Source: Bacillota bacterium | GTDB lineage: Bacteria > Bacillota > Clostridia > Acetivibrionales > DSM-1351 | Direction of reading: 5' to 3' | NCBI GenBank assembly: GCA_023390335.1 | Contig: JAEWCZ010000066.1 | Coordinates: 806,001-870,000, forward strand | DNA length: 64,000 nucleotides | Part shown: positions 1 through 8,765 of the stretch, in pieces | Numbering within the stretch: the stretch's first letter is position 1 | Layout: each line of letters begins with the position of its first letter | Translations under genes and position numbers: made by a program | The notes under the pieces: generated by a model | Seen by the model: the letters and a program-made list of their open reading frames with translations, nothing else | Told to the model about the DNA's origin: nothing | Database searches by the model: none

Positions 1-271
1 GGTCAGCACAAGTATGAAGTATTATAAGACCGTTGATGACATGAGCGAAGAGGAAGTAGCCAAGAAGATTGATTTTTATTCAAAAGAAATTAATCAGGCT
101 ATAGGAACTTATTTTCAAGGGCTAACCCTTGATGATGTAAGTCAATTGGATGCAAAGAAAAAAGCTTCAGAATATCTCACTAAAGAGATAAATGACATAT
201 TGACCAAGAATGAAAAAAAGACAAGTCCTCTTGTTTATAACTTAATATTTGACTACTGGTTATATCAATAG
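1..271 (+). CDS. fliL: FliL, flagellar basal body protein (C-terminal part)
   Basis: The reading frame is open to the left window edge (codons read V-S-T-S before the first Met at 14), so this is a gene cut by the window and not an 85-residue protein. The visible part fits the periplasmic C-terminal half of FliL: a helix (KEINQAIGTYFQGLTLDDVS), a second helix ending in EINDIL, and a closing beta strand ending in DYWLYQ, which resembles the usual FliL ending VYFTDFVIQ. FliL associates with the stator and MS ring and tunes motor output. It sits 12 bp before fliM, its usual place in Firmicutes flagellar operons. The assignment rests on position and weak C-terminal similarity; the N-terminal membrane helix is outside the window. 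Confidence 0.65.
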   Translation, partial: VSTSMKYYKTVDDMSEEEVAKKIDFYSKEINQAIGTYFQGLTLDDVSQLDAKKKASEYLTKEINDILTKNEKKTSPLVYNLIFDYWLYQ

Positions 272-283
272 GGGGGTGAGCTC

Positions 284-1270
284 ATGGGTGACATACTGTC
301 CCAAAATGAGATTGATGAGCTGCTAAAGGCGTTAACAACTGGAGATATAGATGTCCAGCAGATTCAGTCAACTAAAACTGAAAAGAAAGTTAAAGTTCAT
401 GACTTTAAAAAACCACCTAAGTTTGCAAATGATCATAAGAGAACATTGCAATTTATCAATGAAAACTATGCACGACTTGTTCAGTCGTTTTTATCAGGAT
501 ATTTAAGATCATTGGTACAGGTAGATGTTTTATCGGTGGATGCGCTGCAGTATAGTGAATTCAGCAACTCCTTGGCAAACCCAATAATTCTTGGAATAGT
601 TGATTTTACGCCATTAAACGGTTCTGTTATATTTGAAATGGATCCGAGTATTGCATATGCCTTGATTGACAGAATCCTCGGAGGTAGAGGGGCATCAATG
701 GAACGTGTGCGGTCATTTACTGAAATAGAGTTGGCTATTATCGAGAGAATTATTATACAGATACTCAATTTAATGAGAGAGCCTTGGGAAAGTATAATTG
801 CCATAAAACCAAGACTAGAAAAAATTGAGACAAACGCACAGTTTGCACAGATAATTCATCCCAATGAAATGGTTGCATTAATTACCTTGAATGTCGTAGT
901 CGGAGAAGTAAAGGGAATGATTAACATATGTATTCCACATATGACAGTTGAGCCCATAATGCCTAAGCTTAGTACAAAACTTTGGTTTACCAATGTTGAA
1001 AATGAGAAGGTTGAACACAATAAATCCGATATTGAGTTCAAGATTGAACATACATATGTTCCTGTAAGAGCAGTATTAGGAAGAACGTCAATTAGCATAA
1101 GCGAATTTCTTGATTTGCAGAGCGGAGATGTATTACCTCTTGATACAAATGTTAACGGGGATCTTGAAATATTGGTAGGCGATCTGCCGAAGTTTACCGC
1201 TAAACCAGGTGTTAAAAAGAATAAAGTGGCAGTAAAAATTACTGAAGTACTTAGAAGGGAGGAAGATTAG
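284..1270 (+). CDS. fliM: FliM, flagellar motor switch protein
   Basis: This is a 328-residue FliM, the usual length. The N-terminus LSQNEIDELLKAL is the conserved segment that binds phosphorylated CheY. A linker, a CheC-like middle domain (about 45-235, with the GGRG loop that contacts FliG) and a C-terminal SpoA/FliN-like domain (about 250-320) follow. FliM forms the C-ring between FliG and FliN/FliY and converts the CheY-P signal into a change of rotation. The start is an ATG behind a gggggtgag ribosome site. The stop codon (1268-1270) lies directly before the fliY ATG, so the two are probably translationally coupled. Confidence 0.97.
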   Translation: MGDILSQNEIDELLKALTTGDIDVQQIQSTKTEKKVKVHDFKKPPKFANDHKRTLQFINENYARLVQSFLSGYLRSLVQVDVLSVDALQYSEFSNSLANPIILGIVDFTPLNGSVIFEMDPSIAYALIDRILGGRGASMERVRSFTEIELAIIERIIIQILNLMREPWESIIAIKPRLEKIETNAQFAQIIHPNEMVALITLNVVVGEVKGMINICIPHMTVEPIMPKLSTKLWFTNVENEKVEHNKSDIEFKIEHTYVPVRAVLGRTSISISEFLDLQSGDVLPLDTNVNGDLEILVGDLPKFTAKPGVKKNKVAVKITEVLRREED

Positions 1271-2470
1271 ATGGGAGATATGCTGACACAAGCAGAAATA
1301 GATGCACTATTGAATGGTACTTCCTCTTCAGAAGAACCAGACGATGTAACAGGCAGCAATGACACCGTTGAGACATTAACATCGCAGGAAATCGATGCAC
1401 TGGGCGAAATTGGTAATATAAGCATGGGTACTTCTGCAACTACTCTATTTACTTTATTATCCCAAAAGGTTACAATAACTACTCCTAGTGTAACACTTTC
1501 TACGTGGGAAGAATTGTCAAAGAATTATTCTTCTCAGTATGTTGCAGTAAAAGTGGAATACACAGACGGGTTGATCGGCTCTAACCTTTTAATCTTAAAG
1601 CAGGATGATGTTAAAATCATTACTGACTTAATGATGGGGGGAGAAGGAGTTAAAATAGAGGGCGATCTGACCGATCTCCATTTAAGCGCAATCAGTGAAG
1701 CCATGAATCAAATGATCGGGTCCTCAGCTACATCAATGTCTTCGATGTTTAGTAAGAGGATTGATATATCTCCACCAAAAGCTTATATTATAAGTTTTGG
1801 TAGCAGTGACCCTTATGGTGAATTTAGACCTGATGAGCAACTGGTTAAAATAGCATTTAAGATGATTGTAGGAAACTTAATTGATAGTGAGATAATGCAG
1901 TTGCTTCCAATTAAGTTTGCTAAGGAACTTGTATCATCTTTATTAAATTCAACAGAAGTTAAGCAGGAGCAAGTTAAAGTTGAACCACCACAAGCTCCCG
2001 TTTCACCACAACCGGTTCCTTCATTCAGTAGTCAAAATTCATACATCGAGCCACCTGTACAGCCGGTTATGCAGCCGCAAATGTCGCAGCCGATGATGCA
2101 ACAGTCTATGCCAAACTTTGGTTTTGACGGAGGTTATCAGGAGACTCAAAGACCAAGGAGTCCTGTTAACATTCAGCCTGCGCAATTTCAGGCTTTTGAT
2201 GATGGGCTTTCAGCAACAGAGAAAAAGAACATAAGCCTTATTATGGACTTACCTCTGCAGGTAACAGTTGAACTGGGAAGAACTCAAAAGTTAATAAAGG
2301 ATATACTTGAGTTTGGATCGGGTTCGGTAATTGAGCTTGATAAATTGGCAGGTGAACCGGTGGATATATTAGTCAACGGAAAAGCTATTGCCAAGGGAGA
2401 AGTTGTTGTTATTGATGAAAGCTTTGGTGTAAGGATTACAGATATAATTCATCCATCAAAACGATTATAG
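1271..2470 (+). CDS. fliY: FliY, motor switch phosphatase
   Basis: This 399-residue protein combines three parts. An N-terminal FliM-like peptide (LTQAEIDALLNG) can bind CheY-P. A CheC-type phosphatase domain (about 35-225) has two active-site copies, EIDALGEIGNISMG and the later SAISEAMNQMIGSS. A C-terminal FliN/SpoA domain occupies about 315-395. A low-complexity Pro/Gln/Met linker (about 228-310) joins the last two. Firmicutes use FliY in place of plain FliN; it sits in the C-ring and removes phosphate from CheY-P. It follows fliM with no gap and precedes cheY, so the switch and its ligand are made together. Confidence 0.96.
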   Translation: MGDMLTQAEIDALLNGTSSSEEPDDVTGSNDTVETLTSQEIDALGEIGNISMGTSATTLFTLLSQKVTITTPSVTLSTWEELSKNYSSQYVAVKVEYTDGLIGSNLLILKQDDVKIITDLMMGGEGVKIEGDLTDLHLSAISEAMNQMIGSSATSMSSMFSKRIDISPPKAYIISFGSSDPYGEFRPDEQLVKIAFKMIVGNLIDSEIMQLLPIKFAKELVSSLLNSTEVKQEQVKVEPPQAPVSPQPVPSFSSQNSYIEPPVQPVMQPQMSQPMMQQSMPNFGFDGGYQETQRPRSPVNIQPAQFQAFDDGLSATEKKNISLIMDLPLQVTVELGRTQKLIKDILEFGSGSVIELDKLAGEPVDILVNGKAIAKGEVVVIDESFGVRITDIIHPSKRL

Positions 2471-2506
2471 TTATAAAATCAACAAATTGTTAAGGAGAGA
2501 TAAGCT

Positions 2507-2869
2507 ATGGGGAAGAGTATTTTAATTGTTGACGATGCAGCATTTATGAGGATGATGATTAAAGATATTTTATCAAAAAACGGTTATGAAATAGCTGCTG
2601 ATGTTGACAATGGGTTAAAGGCAATTGAAAAATATAAGGAACTTACTCCTGACCTAGTAATAATGGATATCACTATGCCTGAAATGGATGGTGTAACAGC
2701 GGTTAGAGAGATTAAGAAAATACATAGTGATGCTAAAATCATCATGTGCTCAGCTATGGGACAGCAGGCTATGGTAATTGAGTCAATTCAAGCAGGTGCA
2801 AGGGATTTTATAGTAAAGCCATTCCAAGCAGATCGTGTTGTTGAAGCAGTAAAGAAAGTTATTGGCTAA
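2507..2869 (+). CDS. cheY: CheY, chemotaxis response regulator
   Basis: This is a single receiver domain of 120 residues. The acidic pair is in ILIVDDAAFMR, the phospho-acceptor Asp in LVIMDITMPEMDG and the conserved Lys in FIVKPF. At the switch Thr/Ser position it has Ser (IMCSAMGQ), which the family allows. Phosphorylated by CheA, CheY binds FliM and FliY and changes motor rotation. The start ATG has an aaggagag site. A 184-bp gap with a long inverted repeat follows, unusual for this tightly packed operon. Confidence 0.96.
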   Translation: MGKSILIVDDAAFMRMMIKDILSKNGYEIAADVDNGLKAIEKYKELTPDLVIMDITMPEMDGVTAVREIKKIHSDAKIIMCSAMGQQAMVIESIQAGARDFIVKPFQADRVVEAVKKVIG

Positions 2870-2892
2870 TAAAAAACAGGCTTTAAATTGTG

Positions 2893-2980
2893 ATATCCTG
2901 CTGAGTGCTGAGAAAGCTGTATGTTAAGGAATTTGTTTCTATTGCCATACAACTTTTACTGATAACAGCAGGATATTTTG
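2893..2980 (+). other. Long bipartite hairpin between cheY and fliO
   Basis: Two nested inverted repeats can form one long stem-loop. The outer arms are 2893-2903 (ATATCCTGCTG) and 2966-2976 (CAGCAGGATAT), a perfect 11-bp match. The inner arms are 2913-2923 (AAAGCTGTATG) and 2946-2956 (CATACAACTTT), with one mismatch. Only a short T run follows, so it would be a weak intrinsic terminator. It could be an attenuator, an RNA-processing site or a stabiliser separating cheY mRNA from downstream export genes. The pairing is seen; the role is inferred. Confidence 0.6.
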
Positions 2981-3053
2981 TAACTGAACGGGTTAGCTGG
3001 CTTGAAAGCATGTAAATCTTTTTTACAAAAATCGCAGAGGGGCTTAATGAATT

Positions 3054-3527
3054 ATGGGGGAGATATTTACTGTTATACTGGCTTTTATAGTAGTTATGGT
3101 TCTATTGCTTCTTACTACAAGGTATCTGGCCTATAAGTCCAAGAAAATGCTTAAGGGAAATTACATGCAGATTATTGAGACGCTTAACCTTGGAACAAGT
3201 AACAGAATTCATCTTATTAAAGTAGATAAAGATTTTTATATTGTAGCGGCTACAAATAAAAATGTTGAATTCTTATCAAAAGTTATTATTAATGATTATC
3301 AAGAGCAAGAAATGAAAAATCCAATTTCAGAGGTTGTTGATTTCACATCAATATTGAAAAAGTATACTAACGGGTTATCTTTTGGTTCAAAAACTAAAGA
3401 AAAAGTTGTTCCTCAACCCTTACAAACTGAAAATGAGGGTGAGAATAATGTTGTTTTCAGGAGTAATTTAGAAAAACTAAAAAACCTGGCTAATAGTATG
3501 AATAATAATCGGAGCGAAAATGGATAA
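3054..3527 (+). CDS. fliO: FliO, flagellar export assembly protein
   Basis: This is a 157-residue protein with one N-terminal membrane helix (about residues 5-24) and a cytoplasmic domain beginning KSKKMLKGNYMQIIETLNLG, the beta-rich segment typical of FliO/FliZ. FliO helps assemble the FliP-FliQ-FliR core of the export gate. It overlaps fliP by 8 bp, the usual gene order. FliO is poorly conserved, so the call leans on the membrane topology and the position directly before fliP. The C-terminal 50 residues are Asn/Glu-rich and look disordered. Confidence 0.85.
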   Translation: MGEIFTVILAFIVVMVLLLLTTRYLAYKSKKMLKGNYMQIIETLNLGTSNRIHLIKVDKDFYIVAATNKNVEFLSKVIINDYQEQEMKNPISEVVDFTSILKKYTNGLSFGSKTKEKVVPQPLQTENEGENNVVFRSNLEKLKNLANSMNNNRSENG

Positions 3528-4320
3528 GAAGAGGAAAATTAAAAGGTTAATAGTATTTACGGGGATTCTGGTTGTTATTTTTTGCTTAATGGGCGGACAA
3601 GCTCTTGCTGAACCTACAGTTTCTGTTACTAAAGACGGCGTTAATATAGGGGCATCCAGTGACCCTAAAGAGGTTTCTTCAAGCATACAGCTTTTAATAA
3701 CACTAACTGTTCTGGCAGTAGCACCATCAATATTGATTATGATGACAGGTTTTACCAGAATAATAATAATTTTGTCTTTTTTACGAAATGCTCTTGGAAC
3801 ACAGCAAATGCCTCCTAATCAGGTATTAATAGGTTTAGCCTTATTTATTACACTGTTTGTTATGAGTCCTGTATTGTCTGATATCAATGAAAATGCATTT
3901 CAGCCTTACACAAACGGGAAAATTACACAGCAACAGGCTATAGATAAAAGTTCTCAAAGCATTAAAACATGGATGGTTAAGCAGATATTCAGTAATAAAA
4001 GGGAAAAGGATTTGGAGTTATTTATGACTCTTGGAGGTCAGAAGGACCCTGTAAAGGTTCAGGATGCTTCTAAGCTGTCACTTACCATAGTTGCTCCGGC
4101 CTTTTTAATTAGTGAATTATCCGTAGCGTTTAAATTTGGATTTTTGATTTTCCTTCCATTTTTAATAATTGATATGGTGGTGTCAAGCGCTTTGATGTCA
4201 ATGGGTATGATGATGCTTCCTCCAATAATGATTTCTCTGCCTTTTAAGATATTGCTTTTTGTACTGGTGGATGGATGGTCTATGCTTACTCAATCAATTA
4301 TTACTAGTTTCGCCCGGTGA
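3520..4320 (+). CDS. fliP: FliP, flagellar export gate protein
   Basis: This 266-residue FliP begins with a cleavable signal peptide (LIVFTGILVVIFCLMGGQ, then AEP). Membrane segments follow, and the family signature around MTGFTRIIIILSFLRNALG and MPPNQVLIGLALFITLF. The C-terminal helices include MGMMMLPPIMISLPFKI. FliP, with FliQ and FliR, forms the helical pore of the flagellar type III export apparatus in the inner membrane. It starts inside the 3' end of fliO. The stop codon lies in a GC-rich hairpin, described separately. Confidence 0.97.
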   Translation: MDKKRKIKRLIVFTGILVVIFCLMGGQALAEPTVSVTKDGVNIGASSDPKEVSSSIQLLITLTVLAVAPSILIMMTGFTRIIIILSFLRNALGTQQMPPNQVLIGLALFITLFVMSPVLSDINENAFQPYTNGKITQQQAIDKSSQSIKTWMVKQIFSNKREKDLELFMTLGGQKDPVKVQDASKLSLTIVAPAFLISELSVAFKFGFLIFLPFLIIDMVVSSALMSMGMMMLPPIMISLPFKILLFVLVDGWSMLTQSIITSFAR

Positions 4321-4329
4321 CGAACCGGG
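4313..4329 (+). other. Small GC-rich hairpin over the fliP stop codon
   Basis: CCCGGT (4313-4318) and ACCGGG (4324-4329) form a 6-bp perfect stem with a 5-base loop around the fliP TGA. No T run follows, so it is not an intrinsic terminator. It may pause or protect the message between fliP and fliQ; that role is inferred. Confidence 0.4.
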
Positions 4330-4394
4330 AGAATATAGCTGATTTATATATGAAGCAATAGTTTTACGTCAGTGTATAGAGGAGTGGATTCTCA

Positions 4395-4664
4395 ATGAAC
4401 GAGAGCAGCATTATAAACATCGCACAAGAAGCTTTAAAAGTAATATTGTATGTATCCGCACCAATTCTGGTAATTAGTATGGTTGTCGGTTTGGTAATAA
4501 GTATTTTTCAGGCAACTACACAGATTCAGGAGCAGACTTTGACCTTTGTTCCGAAAATTTTATCGGTTGTGGCTGCTATAGCACTTTTCGGTTCATGGAT
4601 GTTGAGAGTCTTGATAGAATACACACAGAATATATTTATAAACATTAATCAGTTTATAAAATAA
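4395..4664 (+). CDS. fliQ: FliQ, flagellar export gate protein
   Basis: This is an 89-residue protein with two membrane helices (about 15-38 and 50-75) joined by a polar segment, ISIFQATTQIQEQTLTFVPK, which is the FliQ/SctS hallmark. The length is standard. FliQ subunits surround the FliP5-FliR core of the export gate. The start is ATG with a gagg site. fliR follows after a few bases. Confidence 0.96.
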   Translation: MNESSIINIAQEALKVILYVSAPILVISMVVGLVISIFQATTQIQEQTLTFVPKILSVVAAIALFGSWMLRVLIEYTQNIFININQFIK

Positions 4665-4681
4665 TTTGGGAGTTGAGGTCA

Positions 4682-5479
4682 TTGCAGATACCTTTTGGTA
4701 TGTTGCTTAACAATGTAGAACTATTTCTGCTTATATTTGTAAGAATGACAGGTTTGTTTGTAACAGCTCCCATTTTTGGAAGAAGGAACATACCTGTATA
4801 CTTTAAAGTTGGGTTTGCTTTTATAACTGCTGTTTTAGCGTCTAGTGTCATAAGGGTGGATCATTTAATTAATACTGATAATTTTTTAATTTTTGCTTTA
4901 TATATATTAAAAGAATTTTTAGTAGGTATAATAATAGGATTTGTAGCTTATGCAGTTTTTACATGTATATATCTGGCAGGACAGATTATTGACATGCAGA
5001 TTGGGTTTGGAATGGTAAATGTTTTTGATCCAATGTCAAATATACAAATTCCTGTTACTGCAAATCTTTATTTTATATTGGCAATGATAATCTTTTTGGT
5101 GACTAATGGGCACCACATGCTTATTAAGGCATTATATGAAAGTTTTCAGATTATTCCATTAGGAAGCGGAGTAATTGGCCCCAAGCTTACAGACGATGTA
5201 ATAGGACTTATATCTGGAGTATTCAGTATGGGTTTCAAAATCGCTGCTCCCGTAGTAGCCGCAATTTTTATTACTGATGTAGTTTTGGGAATTATATCAA
5301 AGACCATACCTCAAATGAATGTATTTATACTTGGTATGCCTTTGAAAATATTCTTAGGTATACTTATTGTTATGATAACAATACCTGCTTTTGTATATAT
5401 AGTGACAGTTATTACAGATGATATGAATACACAAATATTCAAGTTCCTTAAGGATATGGGGAATTCCTTGAAAACATAA
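4682..5479 (+). CDS. fliR: FliR, flagellar export gate protein
   Basis: This FliR is about 265 residues and has six or more hydrophobic helices. Family patterns are visible at FVRMTGLFVTAPIFGRRNIP and GQIIDMQIGFGMVNVFDPMS. I chose the TTG at 4682 (protein begins MQIPFGMLL) because the ggagttgagg ribosome site lies at the right distance. A TTG at 4673 is also in frame but would lie inside that site. FliR completes the FliP-Q-R gate that opens for flagellar substrates. flhB follows after 30 bp. Confidence 0.95.
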   Translation: MQIPFGMLLNNVELFLLIFVRMTGLFVTAPIFGRRNIPVYFKVGFAFITAVLASSVIRVDHLINTDNFLIFALYILKEFLVGIIIGFVAYAVFTCIYLAGQIIDMQIGFGMVNVFDPMSNIQIPVTANLYFILAMIIFLVTNGHHMLIKALYESFQIIPLGSGVIGPKLTDDVIGLISGVFSMGFKIAAPVVAAIFITDVVLGIISKTIPQMNVFILGMPLKIFLGILIVMITIPAFVYIVTVITDDMNTQIFKFLKDMGNSLKT

Positions 5480-5509
5480 ATATTTATTCGTTGCCAATTG
5501 GAGGGTGGA

Positions 5510-6655
5510 ATGAGAAACCCCATAACAAACAATATATTTGAAGCAGATTGTAAGTTGGAATTAAATTATCAGCTTTTTGCATCCGGTGGTGCAGAGGATA
5601 AAACCGAGAAAGCAACTCCAAAGAAGAAAAGTGATGCAAGGAAAAAAGGCCAAGTATTTCAGAGCAGAGAGGTGTCAGCATCACTAATCCTTATTGTAAC
5701 AGTTGTTGCGATGAGGATATTCGGAGGTACAATTTACTCACAGCTTTCACTGTATTTGAAAAAGACATTTGATGATTACCTTACAGTGAAGGATGCAATA
5801 GATTTTAACATACTTGCAAATATATTTATTGATATCTTAATAGTTCTGGCAAAAACGGTGCTTCCATTGCTTTTAGTGGCTTTTCTTACAGCCCTGATTG
5901 TTAATTATGCACAGGTCGGGATACTGTTCACATTGGAAACCTTGAAAATCAAGGGAGACAGAATAAATCCGTTAAGCGGCTTTAAAAGGATTTTTTCTTT
6001 AAGGTCAGTAGTAGAGCTGTTAAAGTCAATTATTAAGATAATAATTGTTGGTTGGGTAGCGTACTCATATCTCAAATCTAAAACCGAACAGGTTTTAACC
6101 CTGATTGATACTGATTTGATGAGTGTATTGATATTTATAGCTGATGCCGCATTCACCGTAGCTTTAAGAATATGTATGGCTATGATAATTCTGGGATTTG
6201 CCGATTATCTATATCAAAGATATGATTATGAAAAGAGCCTAAAAATGACTAAACAGGAAATTAAAGAAGAATATAAACAGATGGAGGGAAATCCTGAGAT
6301 CAAGTCTAAAATCAAGCAGAAGCAACGTCAGATGTCGTTGAAAAGGATGATGCAGGATATTCCCAAGGCTGATGTAGTTATAACCAATCCTACACATTTT
6401 GCTGTAGCGATAAAGTATGATTCGGAAAAGGCGGCTGCACCATTTGTAATTGCAAAGGGTCAGGATTATATAGCACTTAGAATAAAACAAATAGCCGCTG
6501 ATAACAAGGTACAGATAGTTGAAAACAAGCCATTGGCGAGAACATTGTACAGTACGGTAGACATCGGACAGGCTATACCGCCTGATCTATACCAAGCTGT
6601 TGCGGAAATACTTGCATTTGTTTACAACTTGAAAAATGGTGGTAAGGCAGGATAG
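5510..6655 (+). CDS. flhB: FlhB, flagellar export substrate-specificity switch
   Basis: This protein of about 381 residues has an N-terminal cytosolic segment (DKTEKATPKKKSDARKKG), four membrane helices, a charged linker and a C-terminal domain with the autocleavage motif NPTH (Asn about residue 293, in VVITNPTHFAVAIKYD). Self-cleavage between Asn and Pro changes export from rod/hook to filament substrates. The ATG at 5510 follows a ggaggg site. An upstream TTG at 5498 would overlap that site and is less likely. The first 20 residues before DKTEKA are longer than in many FlhB proteins. Confidence 0.96.
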   Translation: MRNPITNNIFEADCKLELNYQLFASGGAEDKTEKATPKKKSDARKKGQVFQSREVSASLILIVTVVAMRIFGGTIYSQLSLYLKKTFDDYLTVKDAIDFNILANIFIDILIVLAKTVLPLLLVAFLTALIVNYAQVGILFTLETLKIKGDRINPLSGFKRIFSLRSVVELLKSIIKIIIVGWVAYSYLKSKTEQVLTLIDTDLMSVLIFIADAAFTVALRICMAMIILGFADYLYQRYDYEKSLKMTKQEIKEEYKQMEGNPEIKSKIKQKQRQMSLKRMMQDIPKADVVITNPTHFAVAIKYDSEKAAAPFVIAKGQDYIALRIKQIAADNKVQIVENKPLARTLYSTVDIGQAIPPDLYQAVAEILAFVYNLKNGGKAG

Positions 6656-6691
6656 CAGCAAAGTTTTTACTTATGAAAAGGGGGACAAAAA

Positions 6692-8716
6692 GTGGCAAAG
6701 CTTAACAATTTTTTTGTACCATTAATTGTTGTTCTTGCAATTCTAAATCTCATTTTGCCAATACCCACAGGTGTGTTGGACTTTTTGCTTGCAGTAAATA
6801 TAATTCTGGCAGCTATAATTATGCTAAATACAATATATCTTAAAACAGCACTTGATCTTTCCGTGTTTCCAACGTTGATAGTTGTTACAACCATATTTCG
6901 TCTATCACTTAACGTAACGGCCACAAAGCTTATTCTGGCAAATGGTGAAGCAGGCCATGTTATTAGGGGCTTTGGTCAGTTTGTAGGAAGAAATAATCTT
7001 GTTGTTGGTTTTGTTATATTCTTTATAATTATGATTGTTAACTTCCTCGTAATTACAAAGGGTTCTGAAAGAGTTGCAGAAGTTGCAGCGAGATTTACAT
7101 TGGATGCTATGCCCGGTAAACAGATGGCTATAGACGCCGATTTGAATACAGGTCTTATAAATGATGCAGAGGCAAAAGAACGTAGAAGAAAGATACAAAG
7201 AGAAGCAGACTTTTACGGTTCTATGGATGGTGCCAGTAAATTCGTAAAAAACGATGCCATTGCTGGTATTATTATTACGTTAATAAATATCACAGGCGGT
7301 ATTATCATAGGGGTTGTTATGCTTGGTAAGGACATCGGTGAAGCCTTACAAATATACACAATACTGACTATAGGTGATGGCCTGGTAAGCCAGTTGCCAG
7401 CACTTATGCTGTCAACAGCGACAAGCTTTATTGTAACACGTGCAGGTGCAGATTCTGATCTTAACAAGGATGTAGTAAAGCAGTTATTCTATAATCCCAA
7501 AGTTCTTATTATAGCAGCCCTACTCAGTGTTGGTATGGCGCCATTTTTAACCCCCATACCATTTCTTATTCTTGCAGCAGTTCTACTTTTCGTAGCATAT
7601 AAAATAAAACAACTTCAAGAAGAAGCTGATAAGGATGAAGAAGTACAGATTCAGGAAAGTGAAGTTGAGGAAATCAGAAAACCTGAGAATGTTGTCACCC
7701 TTCTTCAAGTTGACCCTATAGAACTTGAATTCGGTTACGGTATTATCCCTCTGGCGGATGTAAATCAGGGAGGAGATCTGCTTGATAGAGTTGTTTTAAT
7801 TAGAAGACAACTGGCACTTGAACTTGGTATGATTGTACCTGTTATCAGATTAAGAGATAACATTCAGATAGGGCCAAATGAGTATATTATTAAAATAAAA
7901 GGTACTCAGGTAGCAAAAGGAGAATTATTGTTTGACTATTTCCTTGCAATGAATTCGGGGGATGTTGATGAAGAGCTTGAGGGCATAAAAACCATAGAGC
8001 CAGCATTTGGATTACCCGCAATATGGATTCAAGAAAACCAGAGAGACAAAGCTGAAATGCTTGGATATACTGTTGTTGATCCACCTTCAATTATAGCAAC
8101 ACATCTTACCGAGGTTATAAAGAAGCATTCATTTGAATTGCTTGGAAGACAGGAAGTTCAAGCTTTGGTGGACAACATTAAGCAATCTTATCCGGCTATT
8201 GTGGATGAACTCGTTCCTAAGATTATGAGCATAGGTGAAATACAAAAGGTTCTTGCAAACCTGTTAAAGGAAAATGTGACAATAAGGGATATGGTTACTA
8301 TTATGGAAACCTTGGCTGATTATGCGCCTGCCACTCATGATGTTGATATGCTGACAGAATATGTGCGTCAGGCTTTGGGTAGATCCATTTCACAGAAATT
8401 CCTTAACGGAAATACAAATGTAATTACTCTGGACCCAAAGTTAGAGCAAATGATTTTAGATGCAATACAAAAAACGGAGTTTGGGTCATACCTTGCTCTT
8501 GATCCTGCTGTTTCAAATACAATAATAAACAGTGTTTCAAAAAACGTTCAACGATTGATACAGCTGGGAAGTCAACCTATTATACTGGCATCTCCAGTTG
8601 TAAGACTATATTTTAAACGCATGACAGAAAATGTAATTCCGGGTTTGGTAGTATTATCTTATAATGAAGTTGATTCTGGGGTAGAAATACAATCAGTAGG
8701 GACAGTCAGTGTTTAA
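6692..8716 (+). CDS. flhA: FlhA, flagellar export gate protein
   Basis: This 674-residue FlhA starts at a GTG behind a ggggga site. The N-terminal half (to about 310) has eight membrane helices and the conserved loop with KGSERVAEVAARF and MPGKQMAIDADLNTG. The C-terminal half is the four-subdomain cytosolic ring that docks chaperone-substrate pairs. FlhA couples proton flow to protein export. Length and motifs match the family throughout, with no frame breaks. Confidence 0.97.
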   Translation: MAKLNNFFVPLIVVLAILNLILPIPTGVLDFLLAVNIILAAIIMLNTIYLKTALDLSVFPTLIVVTTIFRLSLNVTATKLILANGEAGHVIRGFGQFVGRNNLVVGFVIFFIIMIVNFLVITKGSERVAEVAARFTLDAMPGKQMAIDADLNTGLINDAEAKERRRKIQREADFYGSMDGASKFVKNDAIAGIIITLINITGGIIIGVVMLGKDIGEALQIYTILTIGDGLVSQLPALMLSTATSFIVTRAGADSDLNKDVVKQLFYNPKVLIIAALLSVGMAPFLTPIPFLILAAVLLFVAYKIKQLQEEADKDEEVQIQESEVEEIRKPENVVTLLQVDPIELEFGYGIIPLADVNQGGDLLDRVVLIRRQLALELGMIVPVIRLRDNIQIGPNEYIIKIKGTQVAKGELLFDYFLAMNSGDVDEELEGIKTIEPAFGLPAIWIQENQRDKAEMLGYTVVDPPSIIATHLTEVIKKHSFELLGRQEVQALVDNIKQSYPAIVDELVPKIMSIGEIQKVLANLLKENVTIRDMVTIMETLADYAPATHDVDMLTEYVRQALGRSISQKFLNGNTNVITLDPKLEQMILDAIQKTEFGSYLALDPAVSNTIINSVSKNVQRLIQLGSQPIILASPVVRLYFKRMTENVIPGLVVLSYNEVDSGVEIQSVGTVSV

Positions 8717-8765
8717 TGAAGATTAATAAGAGTAATCTATTGCAAACAAATGCGGAGGTTAACGT

